Assembly: GCF_900091525.1 (NCBI RefSeq)
Contig: NZ_FMCU01000001.1
Location: forward strand, 496,001 to 560,000
DNA from: Micromonospora matsumotoense
GTDB taxonomy: Bacteria > Actinomycetota > Actinomycetes > Mycobacteriales > Micromonosporaceae
Direction: 5' to 3'
Length of the DNA stretch: 64,000 nt
The notes beneath the pieces are model-generated. The model saw only the letters and a program-made list of their open reading frames with translations, searched no databases and was not told the DNA's origin. Position numbers and translations under genes: made by a program. Shown here in pieces: positions 24,088-33,569 of the stretch (positions are counted from its first letter, which is position 1; each line of letters begins with the position of its first letter).

Positions 24088-24693
24088 GTGCCGTCGTTGT
24101 TTCGTCGCAAGTCCGCCGACTCCGACTCCTCCGCCACCGCCACGGTGGTGACCGAGGAGCCATCCGCCGCGCGCCCCCGGGGCTACACCCCGAGCAAGAA
24201 GGAACTGGGCGTCGAGACCCCGAAACGGCCGGTCGCCGGTCGCCGGCCGGCCGGTCCGACCCGGCCGTTGACCAAGGAGGAGGCCCGGGAGCAGCGCCGC
24301 AAGGCGCGCACCGAGGCCGCCGCCGAGTTCCGCCGCGAGGGCGGCCCCCGGGACCGGGGGCCGGAACGGCTGCTGGCCCGCAACGTGGTCGACTCCCGCC
24401 GGACGATCGGCACCTGGTTCTTCGGCGGCGCGTTGATCGTGCTGATCGGGTCGAACGCCGCGATGCCGCCGGCGATCCGGCTCGCCTCCAACGTGGTGTG
24501 GGGCGCGCTCGCGCTCGGCGTGGTGATCGACTCGGTGCTGATCTCCCGCCGGATCAAGAAGCTGGTGCGCAAGCGCCACCCCCACAGCGGTGAGCGGATG
24601 GGCTCGCTCTACCTCTACGCGATCATGCGGTCGATCACCTTCCGCCGGATGCGCGCCCCGGCCCCCCGGGTCAAGATCGGCGAAGCGATCTGA
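24088..24693 (+). CDS. DUF3043 membrane protein
   Basis: 201 residues. The N-terminal 60 residues are polar and disordered (LFRRKSADSDSSATATVV), followed by a strongly charged helix (LTKEEAREQRRKARTEAAAE). Two transmembrane segments come at about 115-135 (TWFFGGALIVLIGSNAAM) and 140-160. The basic C-terminus contains RRIKKLVRKRHP and MRSITFRRMR. This is the actinobacterial DUF3043 layout; function unknown. The GTG start is supported by the leaderless -10; further upstream in-frame starts are not conserved-looking. Confidence 0.8.
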   Translation: MPSLFRRKSADSDSSATATVVTEEPSAARPRGYTPSKKELGVETPKRPVAGRRPAGPTRPLTKEEAREQRRKARTEAAAEFRREGGPRDRGPERLLARNVVDSRRTIGTWFFGGALIVLIGSNAAMPPAIRLASNVVWGALALGVVIDSVLISRRIKKLVRKRHPHSGERMGSLYLYAIMRSITFRRMRAPAPRVKIGEAI

Positions 24694-24705
24694 CCGACGT
24701 CCTCC

Positions 24706-24735
24706 CGACGGCCCCGCCCGGTGGCGGGGCCGTCG
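24706..24735. terminator. Bidirectional terminator between convergent genes
   Basis: CGACGGCCCCGCC and GGCGGGGCCGTCG form a perfect 13-bp stem with loop CGGT, 12 bp after the DUF3043 stop and 48 bp after the ABC ATPase stop on the other strand. Confidence 0.85.
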
Positions 24736-24783
24736 TCGTACCCCGGTGATCCCGGCCCCGGGCCGGGCGGGGCGAGCAACCGG

Positions 24784-25764
24784 TCAGGCCGGGCGGCGCG
24801 GGTCGGGGGCGGGGGTCCGGTAGAGCCGGGCCACCACGTCCTCGATGTCCGGTTCGACGATCGAGACGTCGCGCAGCGCGGCCACCCCGGCCAACGCCGA
24901 CACCACCTCCGCCACCCCCGCCGACTCCAGCGTGTAGACCAACCGGCGGCCGTCCGCCTCGACCCGGTGCAGCGGCGCACCCACCGGCTGCGGCGGCGTC
25001 GGCAGCGGGGCGTCCAGCTCGGCGACGACCAGCCGGCGGGAGCCGTACCGGGCGTGCAGGGCGGCGATCGAGCCGTCGTGCACCACCCGGCCGTGGTCGA
25101 TCACCACCAGCCGGGCGCAGAGCCGCTCGATGTCGGCCAGGTCGTGGGTGGTGAGCACCAGCGTGGTGTCGCCGGCCCGGCCCAGCTCCGCCAGGAAGCC
25201 CCGGACCGCCTGCTTGCTCACCACGTCCAGCCCGATGGTCGGCTCGTCGAGGAAGAGCACCTGCGGGCCGTGCAGCAGCGCGGCGGTCAACTCGCCGCGC
25301 ATCCGCTGCCCCAGCGACAGCTGCCGTACCGGGGTGTCCAGGAAGGCGTCCAGGTCGAGCAGGTCGCGGCAGCGGCGCAGCCGGGCGGCGTGGTCGGCGG
25401 CGGGCACCCGGTAGAGGTGGCGCAGCAGGTCGAACGAGTCCGCCAGCGGCAGATCCCACCAGAGCTGGGACCGCTGGCCGAAGACCACCCCGATCCGCAG
25501 CGCCAGCCGGGTCCGGTCGGCGACCGGTCGCAGGCCGCAGACCCGGGCCTGACCCGCCGACGGGCTCAGCACCCCGGTGAGCATCTTCAGGGTGGTCGAC
25601 TTCCCCGCCCCGTTCGGGCCGATGTAGCCGAGCAACTCCCCCCGCTCCACCCGCAGGTCGATGCCGTCCACGGCGGTGACCGTCCGCTTCTCACGGCGCA
25701 GCCGGCCCGCCTTCACCCGTACCGTGAACTCCTTGCGCAGCCCGTCCAGCTCGATGACGCTCAT
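24784..25764 (-). CDS. ABC transporter ATP-binding protein (ABC-2 exporter, natA-like)
   Basis: 326 residues. Walker A GPNGAGKST, signature LSLGQRMR (variant of LSGGQ), Walker B VLFLDEPT, and the H-loop in TTHD are all present. A C-terminal extension of about 90 residues (from SRRLVVAEL) is a regulatory domain seen in many exporter ATPases. The insertion RKEFTVRVKAGRLRREKR after the first strand is typical of the ABC-2 class that works with DUF990-type permeases. The ATG overlaps the stop of the upstream permease (ATGA). Third gene of the exporter operon; cargo unknown. Confidence 0.92.
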   Translation of the reverse strand: MSVIELDGLRKEFTVRVKAGRLRREKRTVTAVDGIDLRVERGELLGYIGPNGAGKSTTLKMLTGVLSPSAGQARVCGLRPVADRTRLALRIGVVFGQRSQLWWDLPLADSFDLLRHLYRVPAADHAARLRRCRDLLDLDAFLDTPVRQLSLGQRMRGELTAALLHGPQVLFLDEPTIGLDVVSKQAVRGFLAELGRAGDTTLVLTTHDLADIERLCARLVVIDHGRVVHDGSIAALHARYGSRRLVVAELDAPLPTPPQPVGAPLHRVEADGRRLVYTLESAGVAEVVSALAGVAALRDVSIVEPDIEDVVARLYRTPAPDPRRPA

Positions 25765-26612
25765 GACCCCGTACTCCGGTAGTGGCGGACACCCGTGCGC
25801 CAGGCCGCCGCCGCGAGGGCGGCAGCGACCAGCGCCACCGCCGGCGCGGCCCACCCGGCCCACGGTGGCAGGCCGAGCGGGTCGGCGCGGCCCAGCAGCA
25901 CCAGCGCCGGCTGGTAACTGACGAAGGCGAATCCCAGGCCGTACGCGAAGGCGGCCCGGAACCACCCCTCGAAGACGGTCACCGGGTACGAGGTGAAGTC
26001 CCGCCCGCCGTAGGTGACCGAGTTGGCCAGCTCGCCGGAGTCCACCCACCAGAACGACACGGTGGCGGTGGCCACGAAGATCGACCCGAAGAAGACCACC
26101 CCGGCCAGGGGGGCCACCACCGCCAGCGCCACCCGGGCCGGGGTCCAGTCGATCCCCGCCGAGCCCAGCGCCACCACCAGCACCCCCACCCCGAACACCC
26201 CCCGGGAGACCTTGCGCAGCGGCAGGTTCATCAGCAGCAGCTGGGGAAGCGTGCCGAGTGGTCGGACCAGCACCGCGTCGAACAGGCCGGTGCGCACCAG
26301 GCCGGGCAGCCGCTCGATGTTGCCGACCAGCAGATCCGCCACGGCGAAGGCGCTGGACGACAGCCCCACCATCACCAGCGTCTCGCGCAGCGTGAACCCG
26401 CCCAACTCCCGGGTCACCCCGTAGATCACCAGGACGGTGACCACGTCGAAGACGGTCGCCCCCACGTTGCCCAGCAGGTCCAGCAGGAACGACGCCCGGT
26501 ACGCCGTCTGCGACCGGGCCTGCGCCCCGAGCAGCGCCCGGTACGCCCGCACCGTCCCACCCGGTCCGCTGCGCCGGTCGGCTGCGTCGACGAACGCCGG
26601 CCGCTCAACCAC
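25761..26612 (-). CDS. ABC-2 type permease (DUF990/YadH-like)
   Basis: 283 residues with six hydrophobic segments. Conserved-looking stretches include QSQTAYRASFLLDLLGN-like at the start and FTSYPVTVFEGWFRAAF in the last third, typical of the second permease in natA/DUF990 exporters. The GTG start overlaps the previous permease stop by 8 bp. Together with the other permease it would form the heterodimeric membrane part of the exporter. Confidence 0.88.
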   Translation of the reverse strand: MVERPAFVDAADRRSGPGGTVRAYRALLGAQARSQTAYRASFLLDLLGNVGATVFDVVTVLVIYGVTRELGGFTLRETLVMVGLSSSAFAVADLLVGNIERLPGLVRTGLFDAVLVRPLGTLPQLLLMNLPLRKVSRGVFGVGVLVVALGSAGIDWTPARVALAVVAPLAGVVFFGSIFVATATVSFWWVDSGELANSVTYGGRDFTSYPVTVFEGWFRAAFAYGLGFAFVSYQPALVLLGRADPLGLPPWAGWAAPAVALVAAALAAAAWRTGVRHYRSTGS

Positions 26613-27453
26613 CCTGCACCACCAGCCGACGCTCGGCCCGGCGCTGCACCAGCCGGCAGGCCCCCAGCACCAGCACCGCCCAGCCGAGCTGGAGCGCTAC
26701 CAGGCCGACCTGGGTGGCCGGCGGGTCCCGCTCGACCAGCACGTCGAGCGGGGTCTGCAACAGGCTCGGGAACGGGGTGCCGAACCACAGCGCCAGTTGC
26801 AGCCACTCCGGCAGGAACCGCAGCGGGAAGTAGAGCCCGGCCAGCACCCCCGAGCCCAGCGTCCACAGCAGCAGCGGACCCCGGGCGTCCTGCCACCAGT
26901 ACGCGGTGGCGTTGACCAGGAACCGGCAGCCGAAGCAGAGCACCACGGCGGTCACCACGGAGACCGCGAAGAGCCCGACGGTGGGCCACCGGGACGGCAG
27001 GTAGACGTCGAAGAAGAGCGGCCCCACCAGGACCGGCGGGAGCAGCCGGGACAGTGCCGCGTAGCCGGCCCGACCCAGGTCGGTGGCGAGGTAGCTGGTC
27101 ACCGGGTGCACCGGGCGGAGCAGGTCGCTGGCCACGTCGCCGGTGCGGATCCGGTCGGCCAGGTCGCTCCAGCCCCAGAGCAGCACCACGGCGAGCAGCC
27201 CCTGCCCCACCCAGACGAAGGTCGCGAGCTGGTCCCGGCCGTACCCGCCGACCGTCCCGGAACCGGCGGCGGCCAGCAGCACCGAGCAGCGCAGGAAACC
27301 GAAGACGGTGTTGGTCACGACACCGGCGAAGGCGGCCTGCCGATAGGTGGCGTACCGGCGGAAGCCGGCCCGGGATAAAGCCCCGAATGTCCGGAACCAT
27401 CGGGTAACGTTTGCGCTCGTGGACGGTGCCACAGTGGCGGTGACCGAGCCCAC
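26605..27453 (-). CDS. ABC-2 type permease, first gene of the exporter operon
   Basis: 282 residues, six hydrophobic helices. FRRYATYRQAAFAGVVTNTVFGF is the N-terminal amphipathic-plus-helix element, and the segment LRPVHPVTSYLATDLGRAG follows helix 2. The C-terminus ends in a basic tail (RRAERRLVVQGG). The GTG has GGAGG 10 nt upstream. Divergent from the giant disordered protein, with about 160 bp between them. Confidence 0.88.
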   Translation of the reverse strand: MGSVTATVAPSTSANVTRWFRTFGALSRAGFRRYATYRQAAFAGVVTNTVFGFLRCSVLLAAAGSGTVGGYGRDQLATFVWVGQGLLAVVLLWGWSDLADRIRTGDVASDLLRPVHPVTSYLATDLGRAGYAALSRLLPPVLVGPLFFDVYLPSRWPTVGLFAVSVVTAVVLCFGCRFLVNATAYWWQDARGPLLLWTLGSGVLAGLYFPLRFLPEWLQLALWFGTPFPSLLQTPLDVLVERDPPATQVGLVALQLGWAVLVLGACRLVQRRAERRLVVQGG

Positions 27454-27552
27454 GCCGCTACCCTCCTTCCGCAGCCCCGCCGTGCCGGACGGGGGACTCT
27501 ACCGGCATCCCGGAGCGCCCGGCACGACAATTTGCAACGAGGTGACACCGCC

Positions 27553-27618
27553 GTGAGCGAGCGACGCGAGCCGGGCATCGGACCGCGCCGCACGCGTGGC
27601 CACGGAGCCCTCCGATGA
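27553..27618 (+). CDS. Short upstream ORF (MSERREPG...), ATGA-coupled to the giant WG-repeat gene
   Basis: 21 codons. The GTG has GAGGTG about 10 nt upstream. The stop TGA overlaps the ATG of the next gene as ATGA. Its first 10 codons (GTG AGC GAG CGA and on) resemble the short ORF at 10127, which has the same coupling to its downstream gene. The peptide is arginine- and glycine-rich and has no recognisable fold. It may be a repeat-derived translation leader. Confidence 0.4.
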   Translation: MSERREPGIGPRRTRGHGALR

Positions 27619-30600
27619 CGGGCGGTTGGGCCGACCGTTGGGACGCCCCGCCGGAACCCGCCTGGGTGATCGAGCCGACCAGCGAATGGGACCCCCAGTT
27701 CCCCGGCCAGCGCTACCCCGGCGACATCGGCAGCCAGTATGCCGACCCCCGGGGACGGGCCACCACCTCCGGCCGCGCCGAGGTGCCCCCGCTCGCCCCG
27801 ACCCGCCCCGACGGCACCTACCTCGGCCGGTCCTGGGCCGACCAGCAGGACGACGAGACGACCCGCCGGGACGACCCGCACACCGATCACGACGCGTACC
27901 GCCGACCGGTCGACGAGGCGTACCGACGGCCCTCCGACGAGCCGATCTGGCAGCGGGAACGCCGTCAGCCCGCGACGGACCGGCACGACGACCGGACCGT
28001 ACCCGACCGGTACGACGACCGACCGGACGCGGACCGGCAGGCCGGTCGGACCAGTTGGTCCGACCGGCGGCGCAGCAGCGCCGAGCCGGCCCCGACCGGG
28101 TGGCACCAGGACCGGTCCGGCACCGACCGGCACCGGACCGGCCGCTACGACACCCCGCCCCGCCAGGACCGCACCGCCCCCGGCGTCACGCCGGTCTCCC
28201 CCGGCCGGCCACCCGTCTCCCCCGCCCCACACCACGAGCCGCCCCGCCATGAGCCGCCCCGCCATGAGCCGCCCCTCGGCGGGCGGTCCGGCCGGTTCGC
28301 CGAACCCGGCTGGACGTCCGAGCCAGCGCAGGCCCCGCCCCGCCGACGCAGCACCGGCGAACGTCCCGCCGCCGACCGTCCGGCCGCCGACCACCACACC
28401 ACCGACCGCCCCGCCCCCGACCGCCCCGCCGCCGACGACGGCAGCCGCGACCGGCGTGCCGCCGACGGTGACGGTCGTGCCCGGCGGGACGCCGACGGCC
28501 TCGGTCCCGATCGTCGGATCAGCGCCGACGGCGGTCACGACCGCTCTGCCCGCCCCGAGGACAGCTACCGACGGGGCGCTGCCGAAGCCGGATACCAGCG
28601 CCCGGCCGCCCGTCACGACGATCACGGCCGCAGGGGCACCGAGGACGGCCACACCCGGCGGACCGCCGACGACTCCCCCGGCTACGACCGCTACACCGCC
28701 GACTTCGCCGGCCCCGGCCGTCGGGCCGCCGAGGACCCGTACCGCCGCGCCACCGGCGGGTACGACCCGTTTCCGGCCCGGCCCGAGCGGGACCAGCCGA
28801 CCCGGTTCCGGGAGGACGAACCGCTCCGGTCGAGCCGTCGGGAGGTTGACGAACGGCCCGCCGCACGGGGCCACGACGACCATCGCCGCCGCCCGCTCGA
28901 CGACGACCGGGGGGCGATGTCGCCCATTCCCGAGGAGCGGTGGCAGCACCCGCGCGGGCGCGACGAGCGCCGGCCACCGGACCCGCGCGAGGCCGCGGCG
29001 CGCAGCGAGGCGTACCCCCACCTGCGTTCCCGCGAGACCGCTGCGCCGTCCGAGCCGTGGAGCCGCTCCGGCACGGACCGGGCGGAAAGGCTGCGCCCCG
29101 ACCGCGAACCGGAGCACGGCCGCGACGGCCGGCAGCCGTACCCCCGGCCGGAGCGCCACCCGGCCGGGCCGGCCCGGCCGGTCGCCCCGCCCGCCCGCCA
29201 CGACGACCGCCCGGCGGCCCGGACCGCCCCGGACCCCCTCGGGGACCGTCGGACCCCGGGGCGTCCGGTCTCCGGTACGCCGTTCTACGGCAGGCCACCC
29301 GGCCACCCGGTGTCCGGGGTCCCGGTCTCCGGATCGCCGGTCTCCCCGGCTCCGGTGTCGTCGGCATCCGCCGCCCCGCCGGCCGCCCCGCCCGTGACCG
29401 GTCCCTGGGGCCCCCGCCCCGGCCCGCCCCCGCCACAGCCCGGCGACCGCCCCGCCGGTGCCCGTCCGGGTGACGTCGCCACCACCCCGGTCGCTGGCCG
29501 GCCCGGCCCGGTGCCGCCAGGCACCCCCGCGCCGCCCGCCGACCTGCCGACCCGGGAGCGCCACACCGACCGGTGGTCGTCCGCCCCCGACCCGGACGAG
29601 GTGGCCCCGGTCTCGGCACCACCGGCCGCCCGGTTGCACATCGAGTTCCGCCGGCCCACCGAGGCCGCCCCGCCGGTCGATCGGCCCGCCGCCGGACCGA
29701 GCACCGACCGGGCCGCCGCCGGGCCACCCCCGGCGGCAACCACGGGCGGCTCCGGAACCGACCGGACCGCGCTGGAGATCACCCCGGACAAGCCACGCCG
29801 GTACGTCCCACCGACGCCGGAGCCCGACGCCACCGACCACCGGGACACCGCCGCCCCCCGTACGACGCCGGGAGGCTCGGCGGCATGGTTCCGACCCGGC
29901 CGGTCCACCTCCACGCCGGCCACACCACCCGCCCCGAGCACGGCACCCACGGGGACGGCGTCGACCGGCGCTTCGGCGGCCACGACCGAGTCGGTGCCAC
30001 CCCGCGCGGGTCGCCCGACCTCCACCCCGCTCCCGTCGGACGTGTCGCGGACGGAAGTCCCGGTGCCCCGGTCGCCGGCGCCTCCACCGGCTCCCGACGC
30101 CGGTCCCCGGCCGGCCCCACCCACCGGCACCTCCGACGAGGACCGGTCGGCAACCCCGGCCACCGACATCGCCGACGCCGATGGGCGGCCTGCCGTCGCC
30201 GACCGTGAAACGGGATTCGTGGACCGGGCGACCAGCGCCGGCCCCTCCGCCGCCCGACCCGGTTCCGACCGCGACTCCCTGCCGACCACCGGCCGGGGCA
30301 CCCCGCCCGCCGCGACCGACGCCCCCGGTGGGACCGGGCTACCTCCGTCGGCCGACCCCGTCACGCCCGCCGGCTCCCTGGCCGTGCCGACGGACGTCCA
30401 CGACGGGAACCTGCCACCGCGCCGACCCGCAGTGGCGGTTCCGGCCGACGATTCCGGTCCGGCGCGCGAAACCGCCCCGATCGACCTCGCCGGGCTCGAC
30501 GCACCCCCGGCCGGCGACGCCGTCCCGACGGCCGTTCCGGGCAGCACTCTCCCGGGCAGCACCCTCCCGGCAACGCCCGCACCCCGCGGCACCGGGACCC

Positions 30601-32468
30601 GGCCCACCGCCACCGGTCCACGAGGCACCGACCCCGCCGGCGACGGTCCGGCGACCACCACCGCCGGCAGCGCCACCGACAGAACGGCTGCCGTGGCGGC
30701 GACCAGCGCACCCGCAGCCCCCGACACCGGGGCGGTCACCGCCACCGGAACGCTGACCGGCGCCACCGGCACCGCAGCGGAGGACGGCGCACCGGCGGCC
30801 ACCAACGCCGCTACCGGAGCGGCCGCCGGTGCCGGCGATCCGGCCGGCGGCACACCGGAGCGGGCCGTCACCGGAACCCGTCCGGACGACGCCGGCCCGG
30901 TGGCGACGGTCGTCGGTGAGCAGGACCGGACGCCGACCCCGGACCGGACCGCGTTCCCCGATCGGGCCACCGCTCCCGACCGGGACGAGACGCCGGACCG
31001 GGACGCCACTCCTGACCGGGACGAGACTCCCGACCTGGACGAGACTCCCGACGAGGCCGCGACCGCGGACCGGGAGGCGTCTCCCGGTCGGGTCGCGACC
31101 GCGGACCGGACCGTGTCCCCGGACGCCGTCCCGGCTGCGCAGGAGGCCGTGCCCACGCACCTGCTCCAGGGCGATCCGGAGCAGGTGCTGGCCGGCTACC
31201 GGTGGCGACTGGACCCGCAGACCCTGCGCGAGGTGGTCGACGACCCGGCCGAGCTGCGGATCATCCGGGGCCGGCTGACCGAGAAGCTCGCCTCGTCGCT
31301 GGACAACCGAGCCCGGGCCCGGCTGCTCAGTCTGCGGGCGGTGGTCTCCCGGCTGGTCGACGACCTGGACGACGCGGTGGCCGACGGCCGGCTCGCACTG
31401 ACCTACGCCGAGGCGACCGGCGAACTGCGGCGTACCGCGCTGGCCCGGGCGCGGCTGGCCGAGGCGCTGCGCTGGAAGGGGGAGTTCGCCGAGGCCGACC
31501 GGCTCTTCACCGAGGCCAACTCGACGGAACTGCCGGACCTGCTCCGGTCGGCGCTGCACGAGCACGCCGGCCGGTGCTGCTACGACCAGGGCCGGTTGAT
31601 CGAGGCGTGCGGGCACTTCGAACGGGCCCTGGACCTGCACCGGGCCGACGATCCGGAGCTGACCGACCGGATCGGGGTGGCGCTGGACGCGGTGCACGCC
31701 CGAGCGGTGGCGCGGAAGGGGTTCGGGCCGTACCCGCGCAGCCAGGAGGAGATGCGGCACGGCCGCCGCTCGCCGCTGCCCACCCACGACGGCCAGGACC
31801 GCTGGGGGTACGCGGACACCGACGGTGACCTCGTCGTCGAATACCGGTACGCCGAGGCGCAGCCGTTCCACGAGCAGTTGGCCTGGGTACGCCGCCCCGA
31901 CCAGGCCGGCTGGGAGTTGATCGACGAGGCCGGCACCACCCTGCTCGGCCCCGCGTACGCCCGGGTGCTGCCCTTCTCCGACGGCCTGGCCTGGGTGTCG
32001 CAGGGCGGCGACGCGGACTGGTCGGCGATCGAACCCGACGGGACCGTGCTGGTGCCGGGCGGCTTCGAGGAGGTGCGACCGTTCCGGGCCGGGGTGGCCG
32101 CCGTGCGGCGGGGCGGCTGGGGGGCGGTGGACCGGCACGGTCGACTGGTCGTCGCGCCGCGCTACCACGGGATCGCCACGATGCTGTCCGACGGTCGTCG
32201 GCTCGACGGCTTCACCGACGAGGGACTGGCCGTGGTGGAGCTGGCCGGGCGCCGGGGCGTGCTCGACCGCACCGGCGCGGTGCTGGTCCGGCCGGTGCAC
32301 CCGGCGTTGGTGATCCACCCGGTGGCGTTCCTGGTCGGCGACGGGATGAGCCACTGGGGGGCGTTGGACCGGCGGGGCGAACCGCTGATCCCCCCGGTGC
32401 ACGCCGACTGGGACGCGGTGGTGGCGGAGATCGACCGGCTGCTCGCCGACGCCCACCCGGTGCTCTGA
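27615..32468 (+). CDS. Giant disordered protein with C-terminal TPR-like and WG-repeat domains
   Basis: 1617 residues. About residues 1-1170 are low complexity. The first half is rich in R, D and P (RRXXDEAYRRP-like, DRPAADRPAAD), the second half in A, T, P and G. Residues about 1120-1165 contain TPDRDETPD-type repeats. From about 1178 an ordered part begins: a helical TPR-like region (DLDDAVADGRLALTYAEATG, GEFAEADRLFTEAN, LIEACGHFERALDLH), then WG/beta-propeller-like repeats (about 1395-1600) such as DRWGYADTDGDLVV, GWGAVDRHGRLVVAPRY and HWGALDRRGEPLI. No signal peptide or membrane helix is seen. Likely a scaffold; function unknown. All three frames are open in places, but this frame alone carries the domains. 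Confidence 0.8.
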   Translation: MTGGWADRWDAPPEPAWVIEPTSEWDPQFPGQRYPGDIGSQYADPRGRATTSGRAEVPPLAPTRPDGTYLGRSWADQQDDETTRRDDPHTDHDAYRRPVDEAYRRPSDEPIWQRERRQPATDRHDDRTVPDRYDDRPDADRQAGRTSWSDRRRSSAEPAPTGWHQDRSGTDRHRTGRYDTPPRQDRTAPGVTPVSPGRPPVSPAPHHEPPRHEPPRHEPPLGGRSGRFAEPGWTSEPAQAPPRRRSTGERPAADRPAADHHTTDRPAPDRPAADDGSRDRRAADGDGRARRDADGLGPDRRISADGGHDRSARPEDSYRRGAAEAGYQRPAARHDDHGRRGTEDGHTRRTADDSPGYDRYTADFAGPGRRAAEDPYRRATGGYDPFPARPERDQPTRFREDEPLRSSRREVDERPAARGHDDHRRRPLDDDRGAMSPIPEERWQHPRGRDERRPPDPREAAARSEAYPHLRSRETAAPSEPWSRSGTDRAERLRPDREPEHGRDGRQPYPRPERHPAGPARPVAPPARHDDRPAARTAPDPLGDRRTPGRPVSGTPFYGRPPGHPVSGVPVSGSPVSPAPVSSASAAPPAAPPVTGPWGPRPGPPPPQPGDRPAGARPGDVATTPVAGRPGPVPPGTPAPPADLPTRERHTDRWSSAPDPDEVAPVSAPPAARLHIEFRRPTEAAPPVDRPAAGPSTDRAAAGPPPAATTGGSGTDRTALEITPDKPRRYVPPTPEPDATDHRDTAAPRTTPGGSAAWFRPGRSTSTPATPPAPSTAPTGTASTGASAATTESVPPRAGRPTSTPLPSDVSRTEVPVPRSPAPPPAPDAGPRPAPPTGTSDEDRSATPATDIADADGRPAVADRETGFVDRATSAGPSAARPGSDRDSLPTTGRGTPPAATDAPGGTGLPPSADPVTPAGSLAVPTDVHDGNLPPRRPAVAVPADDSGPARETAPIDLAGLDAPPAGDAVPTAVPGSTLPGSTLPATPAPRGTGTRPTATGPRGTDPAGDGPATTTAGSATDRTAAVAATSAPAAPDTGAVTATGTLTGATGTAAEDGAPAATNAATGAAAGAGDPAGGTPERAVTGTRPDDAGPVATVVGEQDRTPTPDRTAFPDRATAPDRDETPDRDATPDRDETPDLDETPDEAATADREASPGRVATADRTVSPDAVPAAQEAVPTHLLQGDPEQVLAGYRWRLDPQTLREVVDDPAELRIIRGRLTEKLASSLDNRARARLLSLRAVVSRLVDDLDDAVADGRLALTYAEATGELRRTALARARLAEALRWKGEFAEADRLFTEANSTELPDLLRSALHEHAGRCCYDQGRLIEACGHFERALDLHRADDPELTDRIGVALDAVHARAVARKGFGPYPRSQEEMRHGRRSPLPTHDGQDRWGYADTDGDLVVEYRYAEAQPFHEQLAWVRRPDQAGWELIDEAGTTLLGPAYARVLPFSDGLAWVSQGGDADWSAIEPDGTVLVPGGFEEVRPFRAGVAAVRRGGWGAVDRHGRLVVAPRYHGIATMLSDGRRLDGFTDEGLAVVELAGRRGVLDRTGAVLVRPVHPALVIHPVAFLVGDGMSHWGALDRRGEPLIPPVHADWDAVVAEIDRLLADAHPVL

Positions 32469-32508
32469 CGCCCGCCCGCGCCGACGGGTGCCCGGGGCCG
32501 GGCGGGGC

Positions 32509-32514
32509 TAGGGT
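32509..32514 (+). promoter_or_regulatory. -10 hexamer TAGGGT for leaderless aldo/keto reductase mRNA
   Basis: TAGGGT lies 6 nt before the ATG at 32521. Confidence 0.45.
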
Positions 32515-32520
32515 CGCAGG

Positions 32521-33519
32521 ATGGAATTCCGACACCTTGGCCGCTCGGGCCTCATCGTCAGCGAGATCTCGTACGGCAACTGGATCACCCACGGTTCCCA
32601 GGTCGAGGAGGAGGCGGCGCTGGCGTGTGTCCGGGCCGCCCTGGACAGCGGCATCACCACCTTCGACACCGCCGACGTCTACGCCGGCACCCGCGCCGAG
32701 ACGGTGCTCGGCAAGGCCCTCGCCGGGGAGCGCCGGGAGGGGCTGGAGATCTTCACCAAGGTCTTCTGGCCGACCGGCCCCGGCCGCAACGACCGTGGCC
32801 TGTCCCGCAAGCACATCATGGAGTCGATCAACGGCTCGCTGCGCCGCCTCCAGACCGACCACGTGGACCTCTACCAGGCCCACCGGTACGACTACAGCAC
32901 GCCGCTGGAGGAGACGATGGAGGCCTTCGCCGACGTCGTACGCGCCGGCAAGGCGCACTACATCGGCGTCTCGGAGTGGAAGGCGTCGCAGCTGCGGGAG
33001 GCGCACGCCCTCGCCCGGGAACTGCGCATCCCGCTGGTCTCCAACCAGCCGCAGTACTCGATGCTGTGGCGGGTCATCGAGACCGAGGTGGTGCCCGCCA
33101 GCGAGGAGCTGGGCATCTCCCAGATCGTCTGGTCGCCGATGGCCCAGGGCGTGCTGTCCGGCAAGTACCTGCCGGGCCAGCCGCCGCCGGCCGGCTCCCG
33201 GGCCACCGACGAGAAGTCCGGGGCCAACTTCATCGCGCAGTGGCTGGGCGACGAGGTGCTGACCCGGGTGCAGCAGCTCAAGCCGCTCGCCGAGCAGGCG
33301 GGGCTGACCATGCCGCAGCTCGCCGTCGCCTGGGTGCTCCAGAACCCGAACGTCGCCTCGGCGATCATCGGCGCGTCCCGCCCCGACCAGGTCCACGACA
33401 ACGTCAAGGCGGCCGGGGTGACCCTGGAGGCCGACCTGCTCAAGGCCATCGACGACATCGTCGCCCCGGTCACCGAGCGGGACCCGGCCAAGACCGAGAG
33501 CCCGGCCCAGCGCCCCTGA
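32521..33519 (+). CDS. Aldo/keto reductase (potassium-channel beta-subunit-like subfamily)
   Basis: 332 residues, TIM-barrel NADPH-dependent oxidoreductase. The catalytic tetrad is visible: D and Y in FDTADVYAGTRAE, K in FTKVFWPTG, H in YQAHRYDY. The NADPH site includes the C-terminal GASRPDQVHDNVKA. The order of motifs, such as YSMLWRVIETEVVPASEELG, is that of the Kv-beta/YghZ-like AKR group. Physiological substrate unknown. Own leaderless promoter; convergent with the site-2 protease across a terminator. Confidence 0.93.
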   Translation: MEFRHLGRSGLIVSEISYGNWITHGSQVEEEAALACVRAALDSGITTFDTADVYAGTRAETVLGKALAGERREGLEIFTKVFWPTGPGRNDRGLSRKHIMESINGSLRRLQTDHVDLYQAHRYDYSTPLEETMEAFADVVRAGKAHYIGVSEWKASQLREAHALARELRIPLVSNQPQYSMLWRVIETEVVPASEELGISQIVWSPMAQGVLSGKYLPGQPPPAGSRATDEKSGANFIAQWLGDEVLTRVQQLKPLAEQAGLTMPQLAVAWVLQNPNVASAIIGASRPDQVHDNVKAAGVTLEADLLKAIDDIVAPVTERDPAKTESPAQRP

Positions 33520-33527
33520 CCGGCACC

Positions 33528-33569
33528 GACCGCACCCCGTCCCGGACGGTTGCCGGGTGGGGTGCGGTC
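33528..33569. terminator. Bidirectional terminator between aldo/keto reductase and site-2 protease
   Basis: GACCGCACCCC and GGGGTGCGGTC form an 11-bp stem, extended inside by CCCGG/CCGGG. It starts 8 bp after the reductase stop and touches the last bases of the protease gene. Confidence 0.8.

Noticed and set aside
27315..32456. Long minus-strand frames opposite the WG-repeat gene
   Set aside because: They are valine/glycine-rich mirror images of the disordered coding sequence, without ribosome binding sites or domains. The plus frame carries the TPR and WG motifs.
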